A DNA stretch of 64,000 nt from Pelomonas sp047654785 (GTDB taxonomy: Bacteria > Pseudomonadota > Gammaproteobacteria > Burkholderiales > Burkholderiaceae_C): the NCBI RefSeq assembly GCF_047654785.1, contig NZ_JASGKQ010000003.1, positions 1 to 64,000 on the forward strand. Direction: 5' to 3'. Of the stretch, positions 49,032 to 57,188 are shown in pieces. The translations under genes and the position numbers were made by a program. The notes beneath the pieces are model-generated. The model saw nothing but the letters and a program-made list of their open reading frames with translations. It did not search any database and was not told the DNA's origin. The first letter of the stretch is position 1. Each line of letters begins with the position of its first letter.

Positions 49032-50094
49032 ACAGGCCCTGGCCACCATCCGCCCCGACGTGCGCGCGATGCACGCCTACGCCGTGCAGCCCAGCCACGG
49101 CCTGCTGAAGCTGGACGCGATGGAGAACCCCTACCGCCTGCCGCCCGAACTGCGACAGCAGCTCGGCGAGCGCCTGGCCGCCGTCGCGCTGAACCGCTAC
49201 CCGGCCGAGCGCACCGCCGAGCTGGCGCGCGCGCTGGCGCGCCATGCCGGCGTGGGCGACGAGGTCGGCGTCACGCTCGGCAACGGCTCGGATGAACTCA
49301 TCGGCCTGCTCAGCATCGCCGTCGCCCAGCCCGGTGCGGCCGTGCTGGCGCCGGTACCCGGCTTCGTCATGTACGAGGCGTACGCGCGCCAGCAGCGGCT
49401 GGATTTCATCGGCGTGCCGCTGCGCGCCGACGACTTCCAGCTCGACGAGCCCGCGATGCTGGCCGCCATCCGTGAGCACCGGCCCGCGCTGGTCTTCCTG
49501 GCCTACCCGAACAACCCGACCGCCACGCTGTGGGACGCGGCCGTCATCGAGCGCATCGTGCAGGCCGCGCCGGGGCTGGTGGTGATGGACGAGGCCTACC
49601 AGCCCTTCGCCTCGCGCGACAGCCTCGCGCTGATGGCCCGCCACCCGCATGTGCTCGTCATGCGCACGATGAGCAAGTTCGGCCTGGCCGGCGTGCGCAT
49701 CGGCTACCTGCTCGGCGCGCGCGACGTGGCGGACCAGGTCGAGAAGCTGCGCCCGCCGTACAACATCAGCGTGCTGAACGCCGAGGCCGCGCTGTTCGCG
49801 CTGGAGCACGCCGGGGTCTACGCCGCCCAGGCCGCCGAACTGCGCCGCGAGCGCGAGCGGCTGTTCGCCGCCTTGCAGGCGCTGCCCGGCGTGCGGCCCT
49901 GGCCCAGCGAGGCCAACATGATCCTGGCCCGCGTGCCCGACGCCGCCGCCACCTTCGCGGCGCTCAAGGCGCGCGGCGTGCTCATCAAGAACGTGTCGGC
50001 CCTGCACCCGCTGCTGGCCAACTGCCTGCGCTTCACCGTCGGCGCGCCCGACGACAACACCCGGCTGCTGGCCGAACTGCCCCACTGCCTATGA
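49021..50094 (+). CDS. hisC: histidinol-phosphate aminotransferase
   Basis: A 357-residue PLP enzyme making histidinol phosphate from imidazole acetol phosphate. KLDAMENPYRLP at the start, GNGSDELIGLLS, FLAYPNNPTATLWD, VVMDEAYQPFA and RTMSKFGLAGVRIGY (the PLP lysine) are the HisC motifs. The ATG at 49021 lies inside the 3' end of vapC. It is separated from hisD by almost 3 kb, unlike the contiguous hisGDCB order of related species. It overlaps hisB by 4 bases. Confidence 0.95.
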   Translation: MTTEQALATIRPDVRAMHAYAVQPSHGLLKLDAMENPYRLPPELRQQLGERLAAVALNRYPAERTAELARALARHAGVGDEVGVTLGNGSDELIGLLSIAVAQPGAAVLAPVPGFVMYEAYARQQRLDFIGVPLRADDFQLDEPAMLAAIREHRPALVFLAYPNNPTATLWDAAVIERIVQAAPGLVVMDEAYQPFASRDSLALMARHPHVLVMRTMSKFGLAGVRIGYLLGARDVADQVEKLRPPYNISVLNAEAALFALEHAGVYAAQAAELRRERERLFAALQALPGVRPWPSEANMILARVPDAAATFAALKARGVLIKNVSALHPLLANCLRFTVGAPDDNTRLLAELPHCL

Positions 50095-50690
50095 GCACGC
50101 CCCAACGCATCGCCGAAGTCACCCGCAACACCCGCGAGACGCGCATCACCGTGCGCGTCAACCTGGACGGCACGGGCCAGTCCAAGCTGCACACCGGCAT
50201 CGGCTTCTTCGACCACATGCTCGACCAGATCGCCCGCCACGGCCTGATCGACCTGGACATCCACTGCGAGGGCGACCTGCACATCGACGGCCACCACACG
50301 GTCGAGGACGTGGGCATCACGCTCGGCATGGCCCTCGCGCAGGCCGTGGGCGACAAGGCCGGCCTGACCCGCTACGGCCACAGCTACGTGCCGCTGGACG
50401 AGGCGCTGTCGCGCGTCGTCATCGACCTGTCCGGCCGGCCGGGCCTGCACATGGACGTGAACTTCACCGCCGGCAGCATCGGCGCCTTCGACACGCAGCT
50501 CGCCTTCGAGTTCTTCCAGGGCTTCGCCAACCTCGCGCTGGCGACGGTCCACGTCGACAACCTGAAGGGCCACAACGCGCATCACCAGTGCGAGACGATC
50601 TTCAAGGCCTTCGGCCGCGCGCTGCGCATGGCGACGACGGCCGACCCGCGTTCGGCCGGCGTGATCCCGTCGACGAAGGGCTCGCTGTGA
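50091..50690 (+). CDS. hisB: imidazoleglycerol-phosphate dehydratase
   Basis: A 199-residue monofunctional HisB that dehydrates IGP with manganese. GIGFFDHMLDQIARHG, GDLHIDGHHTVEDVGITLG, GHSYVPLDEALSRVVIDLSGRPGL, VHVDNLKGHNAHHQCETIFKAFGRAL and GVIPSTKGSL are the family blocks, with the metal-binding DHHTVED-type motifs intact. There is no fused histidinol phosphatase. It overlaps hisC and hisH by 4 bases each, in the compact second half of the his operon. Confidence 0.96.
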   Translation: MSTPQRIAEVTRNTRETRITVRVNLDGTGQSKLHTGIGFFDHMLDQIARHGLIDLDIHCEGDLHIDGHHTVEDVGITLGMALAQAVGDKAGLTRYGHSYVPLDEALSRVVIDLSGRPGLHMDVNFTAGSIGAFDTQLAFEFFQGFANLALATVHVDNLKGHNAHHQCETIFKAFGRALRMATTADPRSAGVIPSTKGSL

Positions 50691-51334
50691 CCCGCACCGT
50701 TGCGGTCGTCGATTACGGCATGGGCAATCTGCGCTCCGTGTCGCAGGCCGTCATCCATGCCGCCGAAGGCCAGGGCTTCGACGTCGCCATCACCAGCGAC
50801 CCCGCCGTGGTGCGCGCCGCCGAGCGCATCGTGCTGCCCGGCCAGGGCGCGATGCGCGACTGCATGCGCGAGCTGGCCGACTCGGGCGTCAAGGACGCCG
50901 TGCTCGAAGCGGCGCGGAACAAGCCGCTGCTGGGCGTCTGCGTCGGCATGCAGATGCTGCTCGACCACAGCGAGGAGCAGGACACGCCGGGCCTGGGCCT
51001 GATCCCCGGCCGCGTGCAGCGCTTCCGGCTCGAAGGCCGGGTGCAGCCCGACGGCAGCCGCTACAAGGTGCCGCAGATGGGCTGGAACCGCGTGCACCAG
51101 GCGCGCGCGCACCCGGTCTGGCAGGGCATCCCCGACGAGAGCTGGTTCTACTTCGTGCACAGCTTCTACGCGGCCACCGACCGGCCTGAGCACAGCGTCG
51201 GCGAGGCCGACTACGGCCTGCGCTTCACCTGCGCAGTGGCCCGGGATAATATTTTTGCGACCCAGTTCCATCCCGAGAAAAGCGCCGCCCTCGGGCTGAA
51301 GCTCTACCGCAACTTCCTCCACTGGACGCCTTGA
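50687..51334 (+). CDS. hisH: imidazole glycerol phosphate synthase, glutaminase subunit
   Basis: A 215-residue class I glutamine amidotransferase. The nucleophile Cys is in LLGVCVGMQMLLDHSEE and the His-Glu pair in TQFHPEKSA; VDYGMGNLRSV at the N-terminus is typical. It supplies ammonia to HisF for the cyclase reaction. The GTG start at 50687 overlaps the hisB stop (GTGA). It lies 7 bases before hisA. Confidence 0.95.
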   Translation: MTRTVAVVDYGMGNLRSVSQAVIHAAEGQGFDVAITSDPAVVRAAERIVLPGQGAMRDCMRELADSGVKDAVLEAARNKPLLGVCVGMQMLLDHSEEQDTPGLGLIPGRVQRFRLEGRVQPDGSRYKVPQMGWNRVHQARAHPVWQGIPDESWFYFVHSFYAATDRPEHSVGEADYGLRFTCAVARDNIFATQFHPEKSAALGLKLYRNFLHWTP

Positions 51335-51341
51335 CCGAGCC

Positions 51342-52088
51342 ATGCTGCTGATCCCCGCCATCGACCTGAAAGACGGCCGCTGTGTCCGCCTCAAGCAAGG
51401 CGACATGAACGACTCCACCACCTTCGGCGACGACCCCGCCGCGATGGCGCGCCGCTGGCTCGACGCCGGCGCGCGCCGGCTGCACCTGGTGGACCTGAAC
51501 GGCGCCTTCGCGGGCAAGCCGGTCAACGAGCCGGCCATCAAGGCCATCATCAAGGAGGTGGGCGACGAGATCCCGATCCAGCTCGGCGGCGGCATCCGCG
51601 ACCTCGACACCATCGAGCGCTACCTCGACGACGGCCTCAGCTACGTCATCATCGGCACCGCCGCCGTCAAGAGCCCCGGCTTCCTGAAGGACGCCTGCAG
51701 CGCCTTCGGTGGCCACATCATCGTCGGCCTGGACGCCAAGGACGGCAAGGTCGCCACCGACGGCTGGAGCAAGCTCACCGGCCACGAGGTCGTCGACCTG
51801 GCGAAGAAGTTCGAGGACTACGGCGTCGAAGGCGTCATCTACACCGACATCGGCCGCGACGGCATGCTGACCGGCATCAACATCGACGCCACCGTCAGGC
51901 TCGCGCAGGCGCTCACCATCCCCGTCATCGCGTCGGGCGGGCTCTCGGACATCGCCGACATCGAGCGCCTGTGCGCCGTCGAGGGCGAGGGCGTCGAGGG
52001 CGTCATCTGCGGCCGCTCCATCTACACCGGCGCGCTCGACTTCGCCGCCGCGCAGGCGCGTGCCGACGCGCTGCGGGTGGACGCCTGA
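51342..52088 (+). CDS. hisA: phosphoribosylformimino-AICAR ribotide isomerase
   Basis: A 248-residue TIM barrel. MLLIPAIDLKDGRCVRLKQGDMND places the catalytic Asp at residue 8; IQLGGGIRDLDTIERYLDDGLSYVIIGTAAVK, IVGLDAKDGKVATDGWSKLTG and YTDIGRDGMLTGIN contain the second Asp and the phosphate loops. It isomerises ProFAR by an Amadori rearrangement. It is followed by hisF one base after its stop. Confidence 0.96.
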   Translation: MLLIPAIDLKDGRCVRLKQGDMNDSTTFGDDPAAMARRWLDAGARRLHLVDLNGAFAGKPVNEPAIKAIIKEVGDEIPIQLGGGIRDLDTIERYLDDGLSYVIIGTAAVKSPGFLKDACSAFGGHIIVGLDAKDGKVATDGWSKLTGHEVVDLAKKFEDYGVEGVIYTDIGRDGMLTGINIDATVRLAQALTIPVIASGGLSDIADIERLCAVEGEGVEGVICGRSIYTGALDFAAAQARADALRVDA

Positions 52089-52089
52089 C

Positions 52090-52851
52090 GTGCTGGCCAA
52101 GCGCATCATTCCCTGCCTGGACGTGACGGCGGGCCGCGTCGTCAAGGGCGTCAACTTCGTCGGCCTGCGCGATGCGGGCGACCCGGTGGACATCGCCGCC
52201 CGCTACAACGAGCAGGGCGCCGACGAGCTGACCTTCCTCGACATCACCGCCACCAGCGACGGCCGCGACCTCATTCTGCCCATCATCGAGGCGGTGGCCA
52301 GCCAGGTCTTCATCCCGCTGACGGTCGGTGGCGGCGTGCGCTCGGTGGCCGACGTGCGCCGGCTGCTGAACGCGGGCGCCGACAAGGTGTCCTTCAACTC
52401 GGCCGCCGTCGCCGAGCCCGAACTGATCCGCGCGGCCAGCGACCGCTACGGCGCGCAGTGCATCGTCGTCGCCATCGACGCCAAGCGCCGCGCCGACGGC
52501 TCGGGCTGGGACGTCTACACCCACGGCGGCCGCAAGAACGTCGGCCTCGACGCGGTCGCGTGGGCGAAGCAGATGGCCGAGTTCGGTGCCGGCGAGATCC
52601 TGCTGACCAGCATGGACCGCGACGGCACCAAGAGCGGCTTCGACCTCGCGCTGACCCGCGCGGTCAGCGATGCCGTGCCCGTGCCTGTCATCGCCTCGGG
52701 CGGCGTCGGCTCGCTGGACGACCTGGCCGACGGCATCACGCAGGGCGGCGCCGACGCGGTGCTGGCCGCCAGCATCTTCCACTTCGGCCAGCACACGGTT
52801 GGCGAGGCGAAGGCACTGATGGCCGCGCGGGGTATTCCGGTACGCCAGTAA
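52090..52851 (+). CDS. hisF: imidazole glycerol phosphate synthase, cyclase subunit
   Basis: A 253-residue TIM barrel that pairs with HisH. LAKRIIPCLDVTAGRVVKGVNF has the catalytic Asp11; PLTVGGGVRSVADVRRLLNAGADKVSFNSAAV, VVAIDAKRRADGSGWDVYTHGGRKNVGLDAV and LLTSMDRDGTKSGFDL include Asp130 and the phosphate sites. The GTG start at 52090 is the only one matching the family N-terminus. hisI and hisE, which usually follow, are absent; rsmD starts at the hisF stop (TAATG). Confidence 0.96.
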   Translation: MLAKRIIPCLDVTAGRVVKGVNFVGLRDAGDPVDIAARYNEQGADELTFLDITATSDGRDLILPIIEAVASQVFIPLTVGGGVRSVADVRRLLNAGADKVSFNSAAVAEPELIRAASDRYGAQCIVVAIDAKRRADGSGWDVYTHGGRKNVGLDAVAWAKQMAEFGAGEILLTSMDRDGTKSGFDLALTRAVSDAVPVPVIASGGVGSLDDLADGITQGGADAVLAASIFHFGQHTVGEAKALMAARGIPVRQ

Positions 52852-53402
52852 TGGGTGAAGTGAGGATCATCGGCGGCCGGTGGAAGCGCTCCAGGCTGCC
52901 CGTGCCCGATGCGCCCGGCCTGCGACCCACGTCCGACCGCATCCGCGAGACGCTGTTCAACTGGCTGGGCCAGACGCTGGACGGCTGGCGCGTGCTGGAC
53001 GCCTTCGCCGGCAGCGGCGCGCTGGGCTTCGAGGCCGCGTCGCGCGGGGCGGCCGAGGCCGTGCTCGTCGAGCGCGACGCGAAGCTCGCCGCCGGCCTGC
53101 GGGCCAGCGCGCAGCGCCTCCAGGCCGCCACGATCACCGTCCACGCGGCCGACGCGCTCGCGTGGATGCGCGCCGCGCCGCGCGGGGCGTTCGACCTGAT
53201 CCTGCTCGACCCGCCGTTCGCCGACGACCTGTTCGACCGCGCGCTCGCCGCCGCCGCGCCGCTGCTGGCCGGGGGCGGGCTGCTCTACGTCGAGTCGCCG
53301 CGCGAGGTCGCGCCGCCGGCCGGGTTCACGCGCTGGCGCGAGGGCCGCGCCGGGGCCGTGTACTACCAGCTGCTGCGCCGCGAGGACAATCCGGCCCCAT
53401 GA
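52851..53402 (+). CDS. rsmD: 16S rRNA (guanine966-N2)-methyltransferase
   Basis: A 183-residue SAM-dependent methyltransferase. VRIIGGRWKRSRLPVPD, GLRPTSDRIRETLFNWLGQ, VLDAFAGSGALGFEAASRGA (SAM-binding) and LILLDPPFADDLF (the catalytic DPPF) are diagnostic. It methylates G966 of 16S rRNA during small-subunit assembly. The ATG shares a base with the hisF stop; the gene overlaps coaD by 4 bases, the common rsmD-coaD order. Confidence 0.94.
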   Translation: MGEVRIIGGRWKRSRLPVPDAPGLRPTSDRIRETLFNWLGQTLDGWRVLDAFAGSGALGFEAASRGAAEAVLVERDAKLAAGLRASAQRLQAATITVHAADALAWMRAAPRGAFDLILLDPPFADDLFDRALAAAAPLLAGGGLLYVESPREVAPPAGFTRWREGRAGAVYYQLLRREDNPAP

Positions 53403-53899
53403 CCTCGCGCACCACCATCACCGCCATCTACCCCGGCACCTTCGATCCCATCACGCTGGGCCACGAAGACCTGATGCGCCGGGCCGCCGGCATGTTCGAG
53501 CGGCTGGTGCTGGCCGTCGCCGTGGGCCACCACAAGAAGACGCTGTTCTCGCTGGACGAGCGCCTGGCGATGGCCCAGGAGGTGGCCGCGCCGCTGGGCA
53601 ACGTCGAGGTCATCGCCTTCGACGGCCTGCTGCGCGACTTCGTGCGCGCCAACGCGGGCCGTGTCGTCGTGCGCGGCCTGCGCACCGGCGGCGACTTCGA
53701 GTACGAGTTCCAGATGGCCGGCATGAACCGCAAGCTCATGCCCGAGGTCGAGACCATCTTCCTGACGCCCGGCGAGCGCCACCAGTACACCTCCAGCACC
53801 TTCGTGCGCGAGATCGCCACGCTGGGCGGCGAGGTGGCCGAGTTCGTGCCGCCCGGCGTGCTGGCGCGGCTGCGGGCGCGCTGCGGCACCGGAGCGTGA
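53399..53899 (+). CDS. coaD: phosphopantetheine adenylyltransferase
   Basis: A 166-residue CoA biosynthesis enzyme that adenylylates 4'-phosphopantetheine. AIYPGTFDPITLGHEDLMRRAA carries the TxGH nucleotidyltransferase motif (here TLGH), VVRGLRTGGDFEYEFQMAGMNRKL is the pantetheine site and YTSSTFVREIATLGGEVAEFVPP holds the ISSTxxR-like motif. The length is typical. It is followed one base later by a ferredoxin gene, as in many betaproteobacteria. Confidence 0.95.
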   Translation: MTSRTTITAIYPGTFDPITLGHEDLMRRAAGMFERLVLAVAVGHHKKTLFSLDERLAMAQEVAAPLGNVEVIAFDGLLRDFVRANAGRVVVRGLRTGGDFEYEFQMAGMNRKLMPEVETIFLTPGERHQYTSSTFVREIATLGGEVAEFVPPGVLARLRARCGTGA

Positions 53900-53900
53900 C

Positions 53901-54152
53901 ATGGCGCTGATGATCACGGACGAATGCATCAACTGCGACGTCTGCGAGCCCGCCTGCCCGAACCAGGCCATCTCGATGGGCGAGGAGTTCTACCAGATCG
54001 ACCCGGGCAAGTGCACCGAGTGCGTCGGCCACTTCGACGAGCCGCAGTGCGTGATGCTGTGCCCGGTCGCCTGCATCCCCATCAACCCGGCGCACATCGA
54101 GACGCGCGAGACGCTGATGCAGAAGTACCAGCGCCTGACCGCCGCGGCCTGA
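53901..54152 (+). CDS. yfhL: YfhL-family 4Fe-4S ferredoxin
   Basis: An 83-residue two-cluster ferredoxin. The first cluster motif is CINCDVCEPACPNQAI and the second is CTECVGHFDEPQCVMLCPVACI, with the seven-residue insertion between second and third cysteines that marks the YfhL/Allochromatium-type ferredoxins. These have unusually low redox potentials. The partner reductase is unknown. The gene follows coaD by one base. Confidence 0.94.
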   Translation: MALMITDECINCDVCEPACPNQAISMGEEFYQIDPGKCTECVGHFDEPQCVMLCPVACIPINPAHIETRETLMQKYQRLTAAA

Positions 54153-54174
54153 GCGCCGCGCGGCCTCCCGGTTC

Positions 54175-55098
54175 TCAGGGCAGGGCGACGCCGGGCTGGC
54201 GCGCGAGCAGCTCCACCACCCAGTCGATGAAGGTGCGCAGCTTGGCGCTGACGTGCCGGTGCGGCGGGAAGGCGAGGTACAGCGGCATCGCGTCCATCCG
54301 CCAGCCGTCCAGCAGCGGCACCAGCTCGCCGCGCGCCACGTGCGGCTGGGCCATGTAGCGCGGCACGCACAGCACGCCCAGGCCCGCCACGCCGGCGGCG
54401 AGGTAGGCGTTGCCGTCGTCCACCGCCAGCGCGTGGCGGCCGTGCACCGGCACGGACTCGCCCCCGTCCCGGCGGTGCAGCGTCACGGGCGCGATGCGGC
54501 CGCTGCGCCAGCGCAGGTAGCCCACCAGGCGGTGCGGGTCGCCGGCCAGGTCGCGCGGGTGGGCCGGGTGGCCGGCGCGCTGCAGGTAGGCCGGCGCGGC
54601 GTAGACGCCCATCGCCAGCTCGCCGACGCGGCGCGCCATCAGCGTGGAGTCGGCCAGCTCGCCGCCGCGCAGCACGCAGTCGATGGCGTCGCCGATGACG
54701 TCCACCATGCGGTCGCTGGCGCCCAGGTGCAGCTCGATGCCGGGGTAGCGGGCCTGGAAGTCCGGCAGCGCCGGCACCAGCACCAGCCGCGCCAGCGGGC
54801 TGGGCACGTCCACGCGCAGCCGGCCGTGCAGCGCGGCGGCCGCGTCGGACAGGCCGCTGTCGGCGTCCTCCAGGTCGGCCAGCACGCGCACCACGCGCTC
54901 GTAGTAGGCCGCGCCGTCGTCGGTCACGCGCACCTGGCGGGTCGTGCGGTGCAGCAGCTTCACGCGCAGCCGGGCCTCCAGCTGCTGCACCAGCTGGGTC
55001 ACGGTGGCGTTGCTGACGTTCAGCGCCCGCGCGGCTTGGGTGAAGCTGCCGGTCTCCACCACGCGGGCGAAGGCCTGCAGCGCGTCGAAACGGTCCAT
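54175..55098 (-). CDS. LysR-family transcriptional regulator
   Basis: A 307-residue LysR protein with HTH at 1-60 (FDALQAFARVVETGSFTQAARALNVSNATVTQLVQQLEARLRVKLLHRTTRQVRVT) and an effector domain of the PgrR/DsdC-like group (ADSTLMARRVGELAMGVYAAPAYL, LGVLCVPRYMAQPHV). The start at 55098 is set by the HTH. It is divergent from the RidA gene across 118 bases and is its likely regulator. It ends 23 bases from the convergent ferredoxin gene. Confidence 0.88.
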   Translation of the reverse strand: MDRFDALQAFARVVETGSFTQAARALNVSNATVTQLVQQLEARLRVKLLHRTTRQVRVTDDGAAYYERVVRVLADLEDADSGLSDAAAALHGRLRVDVPSPLARLVLVPALPDFQARYPGIELHLGASDRMVDVIGDAIDCVLRGGELADSTLMARRVGELAMGVYAAPAYLQRAGHPAHPRDLAGDPHRLVGYLRWRSGRIAPVTLHRRDGGESVPVHGRHALAVDDGNAYLAAGVAGLGVLCVPRYMAQPHVARGELVPLLDGWRMDAMPLYLAFPPHRHVSAKLRTFIDWVVELLARQPGVALP

Positions 55099-55216
55099 GG
55101 GCGTCGGGCTCCGATTGTTTGGCGGCGGCAAAAACTGATTGTGGAGCGGGCCGGTTTATCCGGCGGCGCCGGGTGCCTAGAGTGGCCGCATGTCTTCCCA
55201 CCCGAAAGGAATGCCC

Positions 55217-55618
55217 ATGCCTCCCGCACGCGACGCCGTGTTCCCCGCCGGCCGCCAGGCGCTGTACGAGCGCAACCGCTATTCGCCGGCCGTCCGGTCC
55301 CAGGGCCTGCTGTTCGTGTCGGGCCAGGTCGGCAGCCGGCCCGACGGCTCGCCCGAGCCCGAACTGGCGCGGCAGGTGCAACTGGCCTTCGACAACCTGA
55401 ACGCGGTGCTGGCCGCCGCGGGCTGCACCTTCGCCGACGTGGTGGACGTGACGCTGTACCTGGTCGATGCGGAGCGCAACTTCGAGCAGGTGTGGCCCGT
55501 CGTGATGGCCAACTGGGGCGAGGCGCCGCACCCGGCGCTGACCGGCATCGGCGTGAGCTGGCTCTACGGCTTCCAGTTCGAGATCAAGGCCGTCGCGAAG
55601 CTGCCCGACCCGGTGTGA
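55217..55618 (+). CDS. RidA-family protein (enamine/imine deaminase-like)
   Basis: A 133-residue YjgF/YER057c/UK114 protein. RYSPAVRSQGLLFVSGQVGSRPDGSPEPELARQVQLAFDNLNAVLAAAGCTFADVVDVTLYLVDAERNFEQVWPV is the family core. The conserved catalytic arginine in RxxP...xIxxxxL is not clear: the matching C-terminal segment reads APHPALTGIGVSWLYGFQFEIK, so Ridase activity may be lost or changed. The ATG at 55217 is chosen for its AAGGA spacing over ATGs at 55190 and 55211. The LysR neighbour points to induced expression. Confidence 0.85.
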   Translation: MPPARDAVFPAGRQALYERNRYSPAVRSQGLLFVSGQVGSRPDGSPEPELARQVQLAFDNLNAVLAAAGCTFADVVDVTLYLVDAERNFEQVWPVVMANWGEAPHPALTGIGVSWLYGFQFEIKAVAKLPDPV

Positions 55619-55624
55619 CCCCTT

Positions 55625-57160
55625 TCATGCCATCAGCGACGCCAGCGTGCCGGGCTGGAAATGCCGGTCGATGAAGTCGGCCAGGCCGTCGAACACCTCG
55701 TCCAGCGGCCGGATGCGCTGGCCGAACAGCGCGTGCAGCACGGCCGGCTGCTCGAACAGGCCGTGCGCGTAGACGCCCAGCACCCGCCCATCGCGGCCGG
55801 CCTGCCAGCCGATGGCCTCGCCCGCCGCGTTGCGCAGCGCCACCCGCGGCGCCGGCAGGCCGGGGTGCGGCTGCGTGCGGCCGTGGCGGATCTCGTAGCC
55901 GTCGGCCTGCACGCCGGCCAGTGACGCCCATGCGCCGTCGATGGCGCCGAAGCGCAGCGCCGCGGTGCTCAGCAGCTTGTCGCGCTCGAAGGCGGTGACC
56001 AGCGGCAGCAGGCCCAGGCCGGGCGCGTTGCCGTCCACGCCCTGCGTGTCGATCAGCGCCTCGCCGAGCATCTGCAGGCCACCGCAGATGCCGAGCACGC
56101 GGCCGGGGTGGGCGTTGATGGCGAGGTCCAGCTTCTGCGCGCGCAGCCAGGCCAGGTCCGCCACGGTGGACTTGCTGCCGGGCAGGACGACCCAGTCGGC
56201 GCCCTGCAGGTCGCGCGGCGCGCGTGCCCACGACAGCCGCACGCCGGGCAGCTGGCGCAGCGGCTGGAACTCGTCGAGGTTGGACAGCCGCGGGTAGGCG
56301 ACGACGGCGATGTGCAGGCCCTGGCCGCTGCCGGTCGGCGCGTCATCGAACACGCCGTCCTCCTCGGGCAGGCCGTGGCCGCGCCACATCGGCAGCGTCG
56401 CGACGGTGGGCACGCCGGTCAGTGCCTGCAACTGCTCGGGGCCGGGCGACAGCAGCGCCGCGTCGCCCCGGAAGCGGTTCAGCACGAAGCCGCGCAGCTG
56501 CGCGCGCACGTCCGCCGGCATCAGCTGGTGCGTGCCGTACAGGTGGGCGAAGGCGCCGCCGCGGTCGATGTCGGTGACGAGCAGGCAGGCGGCGCCCGAC
56601 GCGCGCGCGGTGCCGAGGTTCACGTAGTCGCAGGCCGCGAGGTTGATCTCGGCCGGCGAGCCCGCGCCCTCGATGACGACCAGGTCGTTCTCCGCCATCA
56701 GCCCGCGCAGCGCGGCCTCGGCGCGGGGCCACAGGCGGGCGCTGCGTTCGCGCCAGGGCAGGCGGGACAGCGCGGCGTCCACCTCGCCGAGCACGACCAC
56801 CTGGCTGTGCGTGTCCGCCTCGGGCTTGAGCAGCACGGGGTTCATGCGCACCTCGGGCACGCGGCGCGCGGCCAGGGCCTGGAAGTACTGCGCGCTGCCG
56901 ATCTCGCCCATGTGGCCGTGGCCGGGCGCCGGGCCGCTCCCAAGCCCGGCGGCGTCCCCTCGGGGGACCGCTCCTGGACGCCGGAGCGAGGGGCCGGGCA
57001 GCCCGGGCACGACGCGCGCGTTGTTGCTCATGTTCTGCGCCTTGAAGGGCGCGACCCGCAGGCCCTGGCGCGCATACCAGCGGCACAGCGCCGTGGCCAG
57101 CCAGCTCTTGCCGGCGCCGCTGGTCGTGCCCAGCACCATGACGGCTCGTCCGCGGGTCAT
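55625..57160 (-). CDS. cobQ: cobyric acid synthase with in-frame repeat insertion
   Basis: A 511-residue amidotransferase that amidates adenosylcobyrinate a,c-diamide in vitamin B12 synthesis. The N-terminal ATP-binding MVLGTTSGAGKSWLATALCRW and APFKAQNMSNNARVV, VIEGAGSPAEINL and VTDIDRGGAFAHLYGT, and the glutaminase GICGGLQMLGEAL with C-terminal His in GVYAHGLFE, are all present. After NNARVV about 33 extra residues (PGLPGPSLRR to GHGHM) replace the usual ADGGEIG junction; they are encoded by a GC-rich repeat. The fold may tolerate this surface loop. The start at 57160 is ATG; B12 transport genes lie upstream beyond two foreign genes. Confidence 0.9.
   Translation of the reverse strand: MTRGRAVMVLGTTSGAGKSWLATALCRWYARQGLRVAPFKAQNMSNNARVVPGLPGPSLRRPGAVPRGDAAGLGSGPAPGHGHMGEIGSAQYFQALAARRVPEVRMNPVLLKPEADTHSQVVVLGEVDAALSRLPWRERSARLWPRAEAALRGLMAENDLVVIEGAGSPAEINLAACDYVNLGTARASGAACLLVTDIDRGGAFAHLYGTHQLMPADVRAQLRGFVLNRFRGDAALLSPGPEQLQALTGVPTVATLPMWRGHGLPEEDGVFDDAPTGSGQGLHIAVVAYPRLSNLDEFQPLRQLPGVRLSWARAPRDLQGADWVVLPGSKSTVADLAWLRAQKLDLAINAHPGRVLGICGGLQMLGEALIDTQGVDGNAPGLGLLPLVTAFERDKLLSTAALRFGAIDGAWASLAGVQADGYEIRHGRTQPHPGLPAPRVALRNAAGEAIGWQAGRDGRVLGVYAHGLFEQPAVLHALFGQRIRPLDEVFDGLADFIDRHFQPGTLASLMA
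56922..57010. repeat. GC-rich repeat element inside cobQ
   Basis: The segment holds GGGCCGCTCCCAAGCC, then GTCCCCTCGGGGGACCG (a near-perfect palindrome) and a CGGAGCGAGGGGCCGGGC end. A related element lies at 60247-60340. It interrupts the conserved cobQ sequence without breaking the frame. It resembles a REP-type or MITE-like mobile repeat. Confidence 0.65.
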
Positions 57161-57188
57161 CAAGGGGTCTCCGTCGCCGTCCAGCGTC

